A stretch of DNA of 64,000 nucleotides from a bacterium (GTDB lineage: Bacteria > Zixibacteria > MSB-5A5 > GN15 > FEB-12), in the NCBI GenBank assembly GCA_016708025.1, contig JADJGQ010000002.1:124001-188000 (forward strand), given 5' to 3'. A model generated the notes under the pieces. The model was not told the origin of the DNA, made no database searches, and saw only the letters and a program-made list of their open reading frames with translations. Shown here piece after piece: positions 27,094 to 36,249 of this stretch. Made by a program: the position numbers and the translations under genes. Within the stretch, counting starts at the first letter, position 1, and each line of letters starts with the position of its first letter.

Positions 27094-29526
27094 CTATTTC
27101 AGAAGCATCATTTTGCGTGTTGTCGATCTGCCGCCGGCTTCAAGTCGATAGAAGTAAACTCCGGAGGCAACTGCCTGCCCTGATCCATCGCGGCTATCCC
27201 ACGTTATCGTGTGGTGTCCCGCCGCATAGGATCCGGATGCCAGGGTCCGTATCGAACGACCCAGTACATCGTAGATCACCAGCGTGACATCACCCGCCAC
27301 CGGGAGACTGAAGTCTATGCGCGTCGACGGATTGAACGGATTCGGGTAATTCTGCTCCAGCGTAAAGTCGGTCGGGAGCGACTCTGTCCCTTTCGCCAGC
27401 GCCACCGTCATGAAGCGGCCATCCGCGGTCGACATATCGACCGAGACCACTTCGCAGTCGGTCAAACCGGGGAGAGAAAACACCGTCACGTTGCCGGACG
27501 GCATACTCGATCCGGTCATACTATAAATGAGTACTTTCGTGACCAACCCTTCCTGGGAGGTCGCGATAGTCATATTGTCGAAGTTCGATTCGATGAGCGA
27601 AGGATCGATCGCCGTCTCGCTTTCCAGCGTGATCAGCATTCCGCCGACCGCAACATCGGAGTGGTAGCCAAGCGACAGACCGTCAATCGAGGTCGTCACC
27701 TGCACTTCACCGGCAGCTTCGCCTTCCGCAACCGGCTTGGCCGCGCCGCCGCTGACCAGGATCGAGATCATCCGAACCAGGTCGGCTATAGTGGCGACCA
27801 ACTGATCACCATTCACGTCCGAATTGGCGTACTGCAGGACATTAAACGTGTACTGCGCCGGATTGATGAAGTAGTTCGTGAAGTAGATGACATCGGCGAT
27901 CTCATTCGCCAGACCGTTGAGATTGATATCTCCGATCAGGATCGTGCCGATATCCTCGATCTTCACCCAGCCATCGGTGTAGGTGATCTCGGTCTGCTCG
28001 ATCTTCGTTCCGGTGGTAGAACTGAGCGTGTTGTCCGTCCGAGTTGCCGGATCGGTGAAAGCAAAGCGGACCGGAATACTCATCCCCTTATAGGCGAGAT
28101 CGGAAGAAACACGGAAGACCAGCTTGGCGATCGCGCCGGTTCCGGCCGGCAGCGGGGAGACCGATGGACCGGCGGCCGACGAAACGCCGACGATCTTGAT
28201 GCTTCCCTGCAATCCACCCGGATTGTGCGTGACCGTAAACTGTGAAAACGCTGCGGTGCGAGTAGCCGCAGACGTTACCGTTATCGGCGTGAGCACAGAC
28301 TGGTCATATTGCAGCATCAGCGTGAAACCGCTGACCGCCACCTGATTACTGAGCGCGATTGACAGTGTCGCCTGGTCGCCCGGCAACACCGAAGTCGAAT
28401 CGATAGAAAGTTCATACAAAGTCGCCGCCTGGACTACCACCCGGACAACCGCCGTATCGGCGAAGCCCTGCGGGTCGGCCGCGATAAACAGCACCGGCAA
28501 TGAATCATCCAGCGCGTTGATCGACGGATTCCAACTGAAGCGGCAGGGGTTGTGCGGATCAAACGATGCATCCACCGGAGCGCCGTTGACCGTCCAACTG
28601 ATCGCCTCGAAGTCGGGATCGGTCGCCGAAATATCAAACTGCAGCGCATCCCCGGCGATCACTTCCATCCGCTCGGGAGCCGCTACTATCGGCGCACGAT
28701 TGCGGTTGATCACCTGGATCGTCACATCGCGGGTGACAGTTGCTTTGCCGTCGTTGGCGGCAAAGGTAATTTTCAGCGGGGAAGCATCGGCCGACTGAGG
28801 TCCGACATACTCCGGAACCCAGAGTAACTGGCCATTCCCCTGAGTGCTGGTGAACTGGGCACTGGTTGGCTTAAGCGGACAACTCAGCGACAAAGCAGAA
28901 CCATCCGGGTCGCTGGCGGTCACATCGATCTTGACCGTGTCTCCCTCGAGCACGTTAACCAGCGTCGGCGAAGCAATGACCGGCAGACGGTTCTGACCAC
29001 GCACAACGACTTTACCGGCCGTAAAGGCCGGTCGAATCGATTCCGAGGAGTTGCTTTCGGTCATCATCAGTTCGCCGCCAGGTGGAAAAACCAACGAGTC
29101 AATTATCGACAGAGTACCGACCGGCGCGGATGCTGCGACTGTGAAAGTCGCCTTGAAAATCAGCCCGTCGCCAGGGGGAAGCGGAGTCTCCATCATTTTC
29201 ACTACCGCCACCACAAAATGGCCATGGATCTGGCCAATTTGTGAGGGCGTCAGGATCTTGGTCTGGATATACCCAGCTCGGGAACTGTCAAAGCTGATCG
29301 ACTTGAGAGTCAGGACCGTGGTATCATAGGTCAGGGGCACGGATACGATGCTCAGGAACTCATCGTTCGTAAGCAGGCACCGAATAGTAACATCTTGCCC
29401 CGGAACAACTTCAACAGAGTCCAGGCTGACCCGGTCGATTTGCCCGAAATGATCGGTCTGGGCTGTAACCGAAGTTGCAGCAACCAGCACCATCAAGATG
29501 CCGAAAAGTATCCCAAAATACCTCAT
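27094..29526 (-). CDS. Exported cohesin-like/dockerin protein with YPNPFNP sorting domain (first gene of operon)
   Basis: About 810 aa. I prefer the ATG at 29526 over the in-frame TTG three codons upstream; a weak GGGG precedes it. The signal peptide ends near SVTAQ. Residues about 25-160 are cohesin-like (VSLDSVEVVPGQDVTIRC), followed by two cadherin/Ig-like domains (VLEGDTVKIDVTASDPDG and RMEVIAGDALQFDISATDP), a second cohesin-like domain (SIDSTSVLPGDQATLSIAL), a dockerin (GDINLNGLANEIADVIYFT and SDVNGDQLVATIADLVRMI) and a sorting domain from NYPNPFNPSTRI. Its layout is very like the next gene, suggesting an old duplication. It probably anchors or scaffolds other surface proteins; that role is inference. 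It opens the operon that continues to 10454, since no terminator separates the four genes. Confidence 0.85.
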   Translation of the reverse strand: MRYFGILFGILMVLVAATSVTAQTDHFGQIDRVSLDSVEVVPGQDVTIRCLLTNDEFLSIVSVPLTYDTTVLTLKSISFDSSRAGYIQTKILTPSQIGQIHGHFVVAVVKMMETPLPPGDGLIFKATFTVAASAPVGTLSIIDSLVFPPGGELMMTESNSSESIRPAFTAGKVVVRGQNRLPVIASPTLVNVLEGDTVKIDVTASDPDGSALSLSCPLKPTSAQFTSTQGNGQLLWVPEYVGPQSADASPLKITFAANDGKATVTRDVTIQVINRNRAPIVAAPERMEVIAGDALQFDISATDPDFEAISWTVNGAPVDASFDPHNPCRFSWNPSINALDDSLPVLFIAADPQGFADTAVVRVVVQAATLYELSIDSTSVLPGDQATLSIALSNQVAVSGFTLMLQYDQSVLTPITVTSAATRTAAFSQFTVTHNPGGLQGSIKIVGVSSAAGPSVSPLPAGTGAIAKLVFRVSSDLAYKGMSIPVRFAFTDPATRTDNTLSSTTGTKIEQTEITYTDGWVKIEDIGTILIGDINLNGLANEIADVIYFTNYFINPAQYTFNVLQYANSDVNGDQLVATIADLVRMISILVSGGAAKPVAEGEAAGEVQVTTSIDGLSLGYHSDVAVGGMLITLESETAIDPSLIESNFDNMTIATSQEGLVTKVLIYSMTGSSMPSGNVTVFSLPGLTDCEVVSVDMSTADGRFMTVALAKGTESLPTDFTLEQNYPNPFNPSTRIDFSLPVAGDVTLVIYDVLGRSIRTLASGSYAAGHHTITWDSRDGSGQAVASGVYFYRLEAGGRSTTRKMMLLK

Positions 29527-30030
29527 TATCCCCAATCACTACTCACAGTCGGTTTTGTTCACCTACTGTTGAGCAAGAATCAGACCAGAAACCGCCTCCT
29601 CGCGGGGTGGAGGGCAATCCATAGGGAAATACCACCACCACTGGTCCAGTTGCTAATGGCCTTCTCTTAAGTCCGTGTAATGAGAAGTAATGTAAGAACT
29701 TACCGTCAACAAGACGCTATACTACTACCAGGTACCAATTGAGCTATAGCGCTCTCCATGTCTGAACAGCAGTGAGGTATAGTGAGGCAGGGATTGAACG
29801 TATCATTTCAGTCTGCAACCGCCCGCATTCGCGCAAACTGCTGCGCATCGTCCAGATCTTTCGCGGAAGCCAGACCTCAGTATAATAAAAAGATGACCTT
29901 GGCGCAAGGTCCCTCCAATTAGCCCTCTTTACTCTGGTCATCATCGAAGTCAGTCGCTCTGCTTTCTAATAGTGTTCATTACATGAGCAATCTGTCGTTA
30001 GACGTCTCCTCTGGTGATTACCGATCGTCG
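29527..30030. other. Gene-free region upstream of the four-gene operon
   Basis: About 500 nt with no supportable gene. On the minus strand it should hold the operon promoter; TTGACG near 29708 is the best -35 candidate but no good -10 follows. A tRNA D-arm-like string near 29735-29757 is not backed by anticodon or T arms. Confidence 0.45.
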
Positions 30031-30065
30031 TTTAAAAACCCCGGAGAGGACGAGCCTCTCCGGGG
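30031..30065 (-). terminator. Intrinsic terminator of the 857-aa protein gene
   Basis: An 11-bp perfect stem (CCCCGGAGAGG/CCTCTCCGGGG, 30039-30049 with 30055-30065), 5-nt loop, then TTTTTAAA on the minus strand, 22 nt after the stop codon. Confidence 0.92.
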
Positions 30066-30086
30066 AGAAAAGTCCAAAGGACCAAA

Positions 30087-32660
30087 TTACTTGATCAGGA
30101 CCATCTTCTTCGTGGCGCTGAAGCTACCGGCATTCAACTTATAGAAGTAGATACCAGAAGCGTTCGACGTCGCGTTCCAACGCACTTCTTCGATACCAGC
30201 TTCGGCGGCGCCGGAGAACTCGGCGACTTTCTGACCAGTCACGTTGTAAATGGTCAGGGTGTAGTCGCTCGCGTTCGGCAGAGCAAAGCTAATAACGGTT
30301 TCCGGGTTGAACGGGTTAGGATAGTTCTGATTCAGCGAGAAGTTCGCCGGGATCTGCTTCGCAACAACGGTCGCACCGTTGGCGGAACCAAACTCAACCG
30401 ACACGACTTCGGCGTTATTCACGTTGAGGAACTCACCCGTGAAGGACGCGAAGTTGTTGACATCCGGGTAAACCAGGATGCGGGTATTGGTACCGTCAAA
30501 AGCGAAGTCCATGATGCTGGAAGTCAGGTTCTCAGGAACAACGTTCCCCTTCACGACAACGAGAGCAGCACCCATGTCACCAGTGACAGAGAGAGTACCG
30601 TTAGCGTTGGTGAATTCGGTCGACACGGCGGAGAGCTTGTCATACGGCAGCTCGTCACCAACGACGACACGGATCAAGTAAACAAGGTCAGCCACGGTGA
30701 GGACGAGTCCATCAGCGTTCGCATCGGTCGACGCGATCTGGCCAGCCTGGTTGATCGTGAACACGGGGAGACCATAGACGAAATAACGGGAGAACAGAAC
30801 GGCGTCAGCGATTTCATACGCGAAGTCGTTCAGGTTGACGTCGCCACGATCGTCGATCGAGTCGACGCAAGCGATGTCGATACCGCCGTTATAGAAGTCG
30901 ATGTCGCGGATCGGATCCGGCTTGCCAGGAGTCGAGTTTTCGCAAGCGCCAATCGGCACGCCGGCGTAGCCCGGGAACGTAGCAAGATTCGGGTCCATCG
31001 GGACGTTAGCATCGATGAAGTGATAATCGTACACGCGAGCCGCGATGTACAGGATGTTACCAGTCTCATCAGAGATGGTGTTGTCGCCGCAATCCAGCCA
31101 GAAGAAGCGGATCGGTGCATACTGACATTCCAACGTATAGTCGTTGGAGACCAAGAACTTCAAGGAGAAGAGGGTCTCGCCAGTCGCGTCGCAATCGGCC
31201 ACCGGGTGATTGGCGCCGTTATTGGTCTCGGCAATACCGATCACACGAACCAGACCGCTCGGGCAACCACCGGAGCAGTTACCATCAGCACCGAAACGAT
31301 AGGTGAAATATTCCCAACCGCAAGCGGCGTAGATGGAACCTTCGATAACCTGCTGCAAGGACAGAGCAGAGTTGTCATAGGCGATAAGAATGTTGAAACC
31401 ACCGATGCCATTGATCGGGTGCATATAGTTCAGAGTAACGTCAACGTTCTCAAAACCACCCTGCAACGTCATGTGGGTCTTCTCGATCTGCACGCCATAC
31501 GCGGAGTTGGCGGAGACTTCGAAGTTCACAACGCAAGTCACGGAAAGCGCGCCGTCAGACAGGGTAACCGTCTGAGCGAACAGGCCAGCCGCGGTAGAGG
31601 AGAAGGAAAGCACGCCGTTGGCGTCGATCGAGACCGTAGTCGCCGGATCGCCGTCATCAGCCACTGACCACAGCAACACGCCGCAATCATCGGTGCCATC
31701 CAGATCCACGGTCTTGGTAGAGCCGGTGGAGGAGAAGCCGCCGTTGATCGGGCAGGAGTTCGTGATAGCCGGAGCAGCGTTCGTCACGCTGACCGCCATG
31801 GAATAATCAGCTCCGCAGCCACCGGCGTCGCAAGCTTCCACGACAACGGTGATCGAAGCGCCGACGTCACCAATGGTGGCGCCGTTCCAGGACCACATAC
31901 CACCAGCGGTGATGGCGCCAGGACCTGACACGAGATTGAAACCAGTGATCGGATCGCCTTCCGGATCGACCGCGGTGAACTGATGCGAGAAAGTCGAGCA
32001 GTAGACACCGGTTTCGGTCTGAGCAGGCGGATTGGAGATCGCCGGCGGCTGGTTCAGAACCCACTCCACCACAAAGCACTGTGAGGTCGTGGTCAAACCG
32101 GCAACGCTGTAGGTCGGGAACTTGTCAACGAGTGTACGAGTCACCCATTTCCAGGTCCAGAGACCGTCGTTACCGTCAGCGGTATCGATGCAGAGATGCT
32201 TGCCGTTATCGGCCTGAGCGTTGACATTGCCAACGGTCGAGATGTCGATATTCAGCCCAAACATGGTCGTCGGACCAAGCGGGAGCTGACGGGTACCAGA
32301 CGGGTTACCAGCGCCGAGGCAGCCAACCGTATCATTGTCGGTCTGGACTGCAAAAGCCTGGTTGAAGTACGTGCGCAGGAAAGCTTCGCCACCCGGATCC
32401 GGGGGAAGAGTATCCAGCTTCACGTTGTTGATCGCAAGGCCGTCCGGAGAGGTGACCTTGAAACCGTTCGAAACGTTACACCGTTCACCGGTGGTGTTGT
32501 CATAAACGACTGTGAAAGCGGGGTCGGAGTTCAACTTGATGTTCGGGCCGACCATGGTGCCGCCATTCGGATTAATCAGCACAGCGCCGTCTTGGGCATA
32601 AGCAGAAATACCCAAAGAAAGGATCAGTGCGACTAGGATCAGAAACGAATTTCGCTTCAT
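30087..32660 (-). CDS. Exported protein with shared N-terminal module, cohesin-like, dockerin and YPNPFNP domains
   Basis: An 857-aa protein starting at the ATG with AGGAG 7 nt upstream and a signal peptide ending SAYAQ. Residues about 22-210 are homologous to the N-terminus of the 329-aa protein (shared NTTGER, NVSNGFK, TSPDG, YFNQ, LWTWKWVTRTL), a module I cannot assign. Two Ig-like domains follow (QPPAISNPPAQTETGVYCS and AAPAITNSCPING), then a cohesin-like domain with extra cysteines (about 385-560), a dockerin (GDVNLNDFAYEIADAVLFS and TDANADGLVLTVADLVYLI), and a sorting domain from NYPNPFNPETVI to the last Lys. Like the two operon proteins it combines cohesin, dockerin and sorting domain. 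It is a single-gene unit. A role as surface adaptor is inferred from domain make-up only. Confidence 0.87.
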   Translation of the reverse strand: MKRNSFLILVALILSLGISAYAQDGAVLINPNGGTMVGPNIKLNSDPAFTVVYDNTTGERCNVSNGFKVTSPDGLAINNVKLDTLPPDPGGEAFLRTYFNQAFAVQTDNDTVGCLGAGNPSGTRQLPLGPTTMFGLNIDISTVGNVNAQADNGKHLCIDTADGNDGLWTWKWVTRTLVDKFPTYSVAGLTTTSQCFVVEWVLNQPPAISNPPAQTETGVYCSTFSHQFTAVDPEGDPITGFNLVSGPGAITAGGMWSWNGATIGDVGASITVVVEACDAGGCGADYSMAVSVTNAAPAITNSCPINGGFSSTGSTKTVDLDGTDDCGVLLWSVADDGDPATTVSIDANGVLSFSSTAAGLFAQTVTLSDGALSVTCVVNFEVSANSAYGVQIEKTHMTLQGGFENVDVTLNYMHPINGIGGFNILIAYDNSALSLQQVIEGSIYAACGWEYFTYRFGADGNCSGGCPSGLVRVIGIAETNNGANHPVADCDATGETLFSLKFLVSNDYTLECQYAPIRFFWLDCGDNTISDETGNILYIAARVYDYHFIDANVPMDPNLATFPGYAGVPIGACENSTPGKPDPIRDIDFYNGGIDIACVDSIDDRGDVNLNDFAYEIADAVLFSRYFVYGLPVFTINQAGQIASTDANADGLVLTVADLVYLIRVVVGDELPYDKLSAVSTEFTNANGTLSVTGDMGAALVVVKGNVVPENLTSSIMDFAFDGTNTRILVYPDVNNFASFTGEFLNVNNAEVVSVEFGSANGATVVAKQIPANFSLNQNYPNPFNPETVISFALPNASDYTLTIYNVTGQKVAEFSGAAEAGIEEVRWNATSNASGIYFYKLNAGSFSATKKMVLIK

Positions 32661-33007
32661 TTTTGTCTCCTAACAAACGTTCGTTAACAATTTGCGAGTT
32701 GCCACGTTTAACTGTGCCACTGATTTCCCCTCAGTTTTCCGTCACTTTACGTCCAACGACGAGAGCCAACAAGTCATCGGATCAGGCAACAGAGATGGGG
32801 CTCAGTCAAACGTCCTTTCTTTGAGCGTGTGCAATGAAGCCTCTCTTACGCGTCCTCCTTTCTATCAAAAAAACGCCTGCATTTTTTATCTGTCTTGTCG
32901 CGTCAGTGACGCGGTTTGCTTGCAAGTACCATCGAAGTAAGCGGTATGTACCTGGTCCTTATTGGACCTGCTTTGCGGCCCCGTTAGAATCTGGTTAATT
33001 CTCCCGG
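32661..33007. other. Gene-free leader/promoter region of the 857-aa protein gene
   Basis: About 350 nt without a gene. A near-palindrome around GCGTCAGTGACGC (32900-32912) and AT-rich tracts near 32867-32887 are visible, but I cannot fix a promoter. Confidence 0.4.
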
Positions 33008-33043
33008 AGCATGACCGTTCGGCCACCGTGCCACCATGCTCCC
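33008..33043 (-). terminator. Hairpin at the end of the 369-aa protein gene
   Basis: GGAGCATG/CATGCTCC arms flank a loop of about 19 nt directly after the stop codon. There is no T-tract on the minus strand, so termination is a guess. The same GGAGCAT/ATGCTCC arms recur near 35156-35192. Confidence 0.35.
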
Positions 33044-34152
33044 TACGGGCAGGCCGGCAATGTAGGCCGCGGAGTAACCGTCAAATACGATATCATCAAA
33101 CTCAGATCCGACAGGTCGATCGTCGCAATCGCGTTTACGTTCGCCTCCTTGTCGCACGGGAGAACCGGGCGCGGAGTGACTGTCAGATAAGAGATCAACA
33201 GCGAAAGATCGGAGAGATCAGGCGTTTCGGACACCGACTTATTGGTATTGCCGGTCGTACCGACACAGCAACCCGAAAGGATCGTCAGCGAACCGTCAAA
33301 CGTGAACACCTTGGTGGTATCCAGGACAGGCATCGTGTCGGTCACCACCGTGATCCAGTCGCAAGGAGGGATCGAGACCTTGACTGAATCGAGACAGTTA
33401 CCCATAAGCCAGTTATTGCAATGCCAGCAACTGGTATCCTGATACGGGACCCCGTAGATCCCGATCGCCGTCCCGGTGGGACGCGAGAAGATGAACTTGT
33501 CCAGGAAGTCGGTTTCGATGGAAATAACGGCAGTCCTGTCCGTCAGGGTGTCCGGCACGCAAAGAATGTCCGCGCTCAGACTGAACAACAATGCTTCCTG
33601 CTGACGCGGCGGGAAGGGCGGCGGGAGCACTGGAGGCGTAATATCAAAACTGGCCAATGCGGTCACCAGGATGTCTGTCCCCTGACCGGAGATCGAACGA
33701 GTCCGTACCAGATCCCAGTTCTGGATCAGCGAACCGGCAAGATCGATATTACCGACCGTCACCAAGGTATCCTTAATATGACGGAACGTATTCGGTTGAC
33801 CATACTGATTGGCGGGGATTGACTGGGAATCGATACACAACTGGCCATTGTATTGCAGACACTTCCAGTATGTGGTGTCAGACACCATGGTGGTGTCGAC
33901 CTGGAATTTCATGATGTCCGGACGATTCAACCGGAGCCAGAGCGAGAATCCGGCGATCGAATCCGTGATGTTGGTCACATAGACCGAGATCTTTGAGTTC
34001 TGCTGGCACGACGTCCCGGTCGTGTCACTGACTCTCAAGACTAATTCGGGAATTGCGGAAGCCGTCGTCGGCACCATCGAGAGTACGAGCAGAATAGCCA
34101 CTACTGTTCCGAGCAGCGCAATAACGCGCCGCGGGGGAAAGCCGAACGGCAT
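33043..34152 (-). CDS. Exported cohesin-like protein with Cys-Pro twin dockerin tail
   Basis: I place the start at the ATG at 34152 because GGAGG lies 6 nt upstream; the frame reaches 34185 without a comparable site. The 369-aa protein has an N-terminal hydrophobic segment (VIALLGTVVAILLVLSMV) ending in a likely SASA-type cleavage region. Residues about 35-290 look like one cohesin-like beta-sandwich: it opens LVLRVSDTTGTSCQQNSKI and has the GFSLWLRLNRPDI strand typical of cohesin-like domains. The last 75 residues are a twin dockerin-like tail beginning CCVGTTGNTN and ending LPACP, with DLSDLSLLISYL and DLSDLSLMISYL helices. A protein with both cohesin-like and dockerin-like parts could bridge partners. 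It is alone on its strand next to a long gene-free region. Confidence 0.83.
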   Translation of the reverse strand: MPFGFPPRRVIALLGTVVAILLVLSMVPTTASAIPELVLRVSDTTGTSCQQNSKISVYVTNITDSIAGFSLWLRLNRPDIMKFQVDTTMVSDTTYWKCLQYNGQLCIDSQSIPANQYGQPNTFRHIKDTLVTVGNIDLAGSLIQNWDLVRTRSISGQGTDILVTALASFDITPPVLPPPFPPRQQEALLFSLSADILCVPDTLTDRTAVISIETDFLDKFIFSRPTGTAIGIYGVPYQDTSCWHCNNWLMGNCLDSVKVSIPPCDWITVVTDTMPVLDTTKVFTFDGSLTILSGCCVGTTGNTNKSVSETPDLSDLSLLISYLTVTPRPVLPCDKEANVNAIATIDLSDLSLMISYLTVTPRPTLPACP

Positions 34153-35341
34153 GAGTGCCTCCTTGATAGATGTACGAATACTCATTCCATAGCCTGCTTG
34201 TCACACACCGTAGACGACAAGTCCGGCTTCGGCCAGCGGCTCCTGATGTTTACAGACAAAACATCATCACCAACTGGACAGAGCTTTCTCTGCAGTCCGT
34301 AACGATAACGTGTGTTTCTTTAACAGTAGTGCGTTTGTAAGTAACCTGTTGTATCTCTCGGTTCGCCCCCACAGCAGGACCGAGGATGGAGTACTCACTC
34401 AGAACAATTCAGCGTCGGAAAGAGTTTGGCTTTTTGACTTTTGGTGTATGCCGTTCTGTGGAATCCTCACCTATCATCCAACGGAGAATATACAGACAGT
34501 GTCCGATTGTGTCAACACCTAAAAGCCAAAAAAGCCGGACTTTATGCCAAAATTCCGCCACCCCACGCCCGGCCGATCCGATCCCGTTCGCAATGTGCGA
34601 ACAGAACTGTCGCCGCTAACCGTGGTTTCTCGTGAGCACGTTTGGTTCTTACCGCACCTCCTGTCACTCCATTCGGTCTTCGCGCATAAACTGCGAAGAA
34701 TGTTCAACAAATCGATTCAGCTCTTTATCATTATAAGAGAATCGGAGAAAGCCCCCGCTCCAGCGGTTCCCTGCATCCCGGATCAATTACTGCGACACAA
34801 CCCCTTCTCTCCTTCATCCTTTTTCGGTATTCCCTTGCGCTTCTTGACTATTCGGTGCCCGATCTACCCCGCCCGCCGACCCTCTCGCGCCTCGCCTCCC
34901 CCTCTTTGCTGTGCAGTTCTTGCACAGGCCATCAGTCGATCGAAGGATAGCAACGCCCTGTTATCCCCGCATCAGTCATCGGTTAGTTTATGCTTACTGA
35001 GCAAGCCGAGGTCGCTCTGGCACGCGCGCACTTCGGCGTGCTCCGCCGTGCTCCCACTTATTACGGGAGCATCACCCACGGAAGCGCTTCGCTCGTGCTC
35101 ACCGTACACTAACACTATATCCGGTAAGGGCTATGGAAGTGTTGGCTCATCATGGGAGCATCTTCCTCTTGCATGCTCCGAATCGAGGCATCCGCCCGCC
35201 TCATGCACTCGCTTTCGCCCCTGGTTCGGCCAGACCCCGGCTCTCGCCTCACCCCACCCACCTGATTTGCTGTTGACTTAAGTCCTCAAAAGCCGGAAGA
35301 TTCACTGCGACTAACCACCAACGGCAACGGAGCATTACGGC
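34153..35341. other. 1.2-kb gene-free, GC-rich and hairpin-rich region
   Basis: No frame on either strand has a ribosome binding site with a believable protein; the longest plus-strand frame (34544-35281) is rich in Pro, Ser, Arg and Cys as expected from chance. Stems are dense from about 34940 to 35200: GGATA-GC-AAC/GTTATCC (34945-34965), GCTCCC/GGGAGC around 35101, GGAGCAT/ATGCTCC around 35170. Candidates are a large structured RNA or a decayed element. I could not match it to RNase P RNA, tmRNA or SRP RNA. Promoters for the flanking divergent genes must also lie here. Confidence 0.45.
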
Positions 35342-36238
35342 ATGGCGCGAATTTCCCGGGCTACCCGAGAGACGATCAAGACGATCCTGGTCATTCTGGC
35401 AGTCCTGATCCTGGTCTTTATCTACCTCGTTTATCCGCTCAACCGGACCAACGCCTTTATGGGCCGCCCGGAGATCGCCGGTCAACCGGCCGACACCCTC
35501 CTGCCGAACGACCTGACCCCCTTTATCGAAGCGGGACTCTCCGTTGACAGTATCCGGATCGAAGCCGATGGCCTGACCAAGCTGGCCACCGCTTACATCA
35601 AAGCGAAAGACTCCGTCCCGAAAGGGCTCGCGATCCTCATCCCGTCCGAACAGCAGGACCGAAGCCAGATCATTAGTCTGGCCCGTGCTTTTCATGATTC
35701 AGGGCTGGCGGTAGTCGCTTATGATCAACGAGCCACCGGTGGCTCATCGGGACTCTACCATTCCGATGGTCAGCTTGAGACTGTCGATCTCGAGGCAGTG
35801 ATCGCTCACTTGGAGATCCATGGCCAGATCGCCCACCCGCTCCTGGTTGTCGGATATAATGCCGGCGCCGATGCCGCGTTGCTCGCCTCAATCGACGAGA
35901 ACCGGATCGATGCGATCGCGGCCATTGAACCGTACCTGACCACCGACCGGATGATCGATGCCATTCGTGAGAAGAAAAGCCTGGTCTGGTTCCCCTTCTA
36001 TCGAACCATGTTCTGGTGGTGGTATAATATCCGAAGCAACAGTGCGGCGAGCTATCGCGAGATCGCCGACCTGCGAGCCCCCGCCGCGCCGACAATCCTG
36101 GTAGTGCGGCCCGAACAGCAGACTGACCCCGCCGTCCTGGCACTAACTACATCTGCCGGGGAACCGCTCGAACTCAAGTCGGTTCCAATAACCGATAGTG
36201 ACCTGGTCGCCGGACTGCTGGCTCTAACCAGAAAATGA
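35342..36238 (+). CDS. Membrane-anchored alpha/beta-hydrolase-like protein lacking the nucleophile serine
   Basis: A 298-aa protein with one N-terminal membrane helix (about residues 13-32) and an outside domain with alpha/beta-hydrolase marks: VVAYDQRATGGSSG near 124 fits the family's YDxRGxGxS strand-turn. At the nucleophile elbow the sequence is VVGYNAGAD with Asn173 where the family has Ser (GxSxG). WFPFYRTMFWWWYNI near 220 may touch the membrane. Either it is a non-catalytic relative or it uses another residue. GGAG lies about 9 nt before the ATG. The stop is 11 nt before the next gene, so it is probably the first gene of the metal-uptake-like operon, although its link to metals is unknown. 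Confidence 0.7.
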   Translation: MARISRATRETIKTILVILAVLILVFIYLVYPLNRTNAFMGRPEIAGQPADTLLPNDLTPFIEAGLSVDSIRIEADGLTKLATAYIKAKDSVPKGLAILIPSEQQDRSQIISLARAFHDSGLAVVAYDQRATGGSSGLYHSDGQLETVDLEAVIAHLEIHGQIAHPLLVVGYNAGADAALLASIDENRIDAIAAIEPYLTTDRMIDAIREKKSLVWFPFYRTMFWWWYNIRSNSAASYREIADLRAPAAPTILVVRPEQQTDPAVLALTTSAGEPLELKSVPITDSDLVAGLLALTRK

Positions 36239-36249
36239 CCTGAGAGATA

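Noticed and set aside
29735..29760. tRNA-like D-arm string on the minus strand (TAGCTCAATTGGTA)
   Set aside because: No anticodon arm, T arm or acceptor stem can be formed around it.
3606..34152. A classical cellulosome
   Set aside because: No cellulase, xylanase or carbohydrate-binding module accompanies the cohesin-like and dockerin-like domains; the cargo is proteases and adhesin-like proteins.
34940..34965. GGGATAACAGGG on the minus strand, like a piece of 23S rRNA or a homing endonuclease site
   Set aside because: The match is about a dozen bases; flanking sequence does not match rRNA and it is explained by a local hairpin.
34544..35281. A 245-codon plus-strand open frame
   Set aside because: Composition is rich in Pro, Ser, Arg and Cys with no domain, no signal and no ribosome binding site. 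It crosses several strong hairpins.
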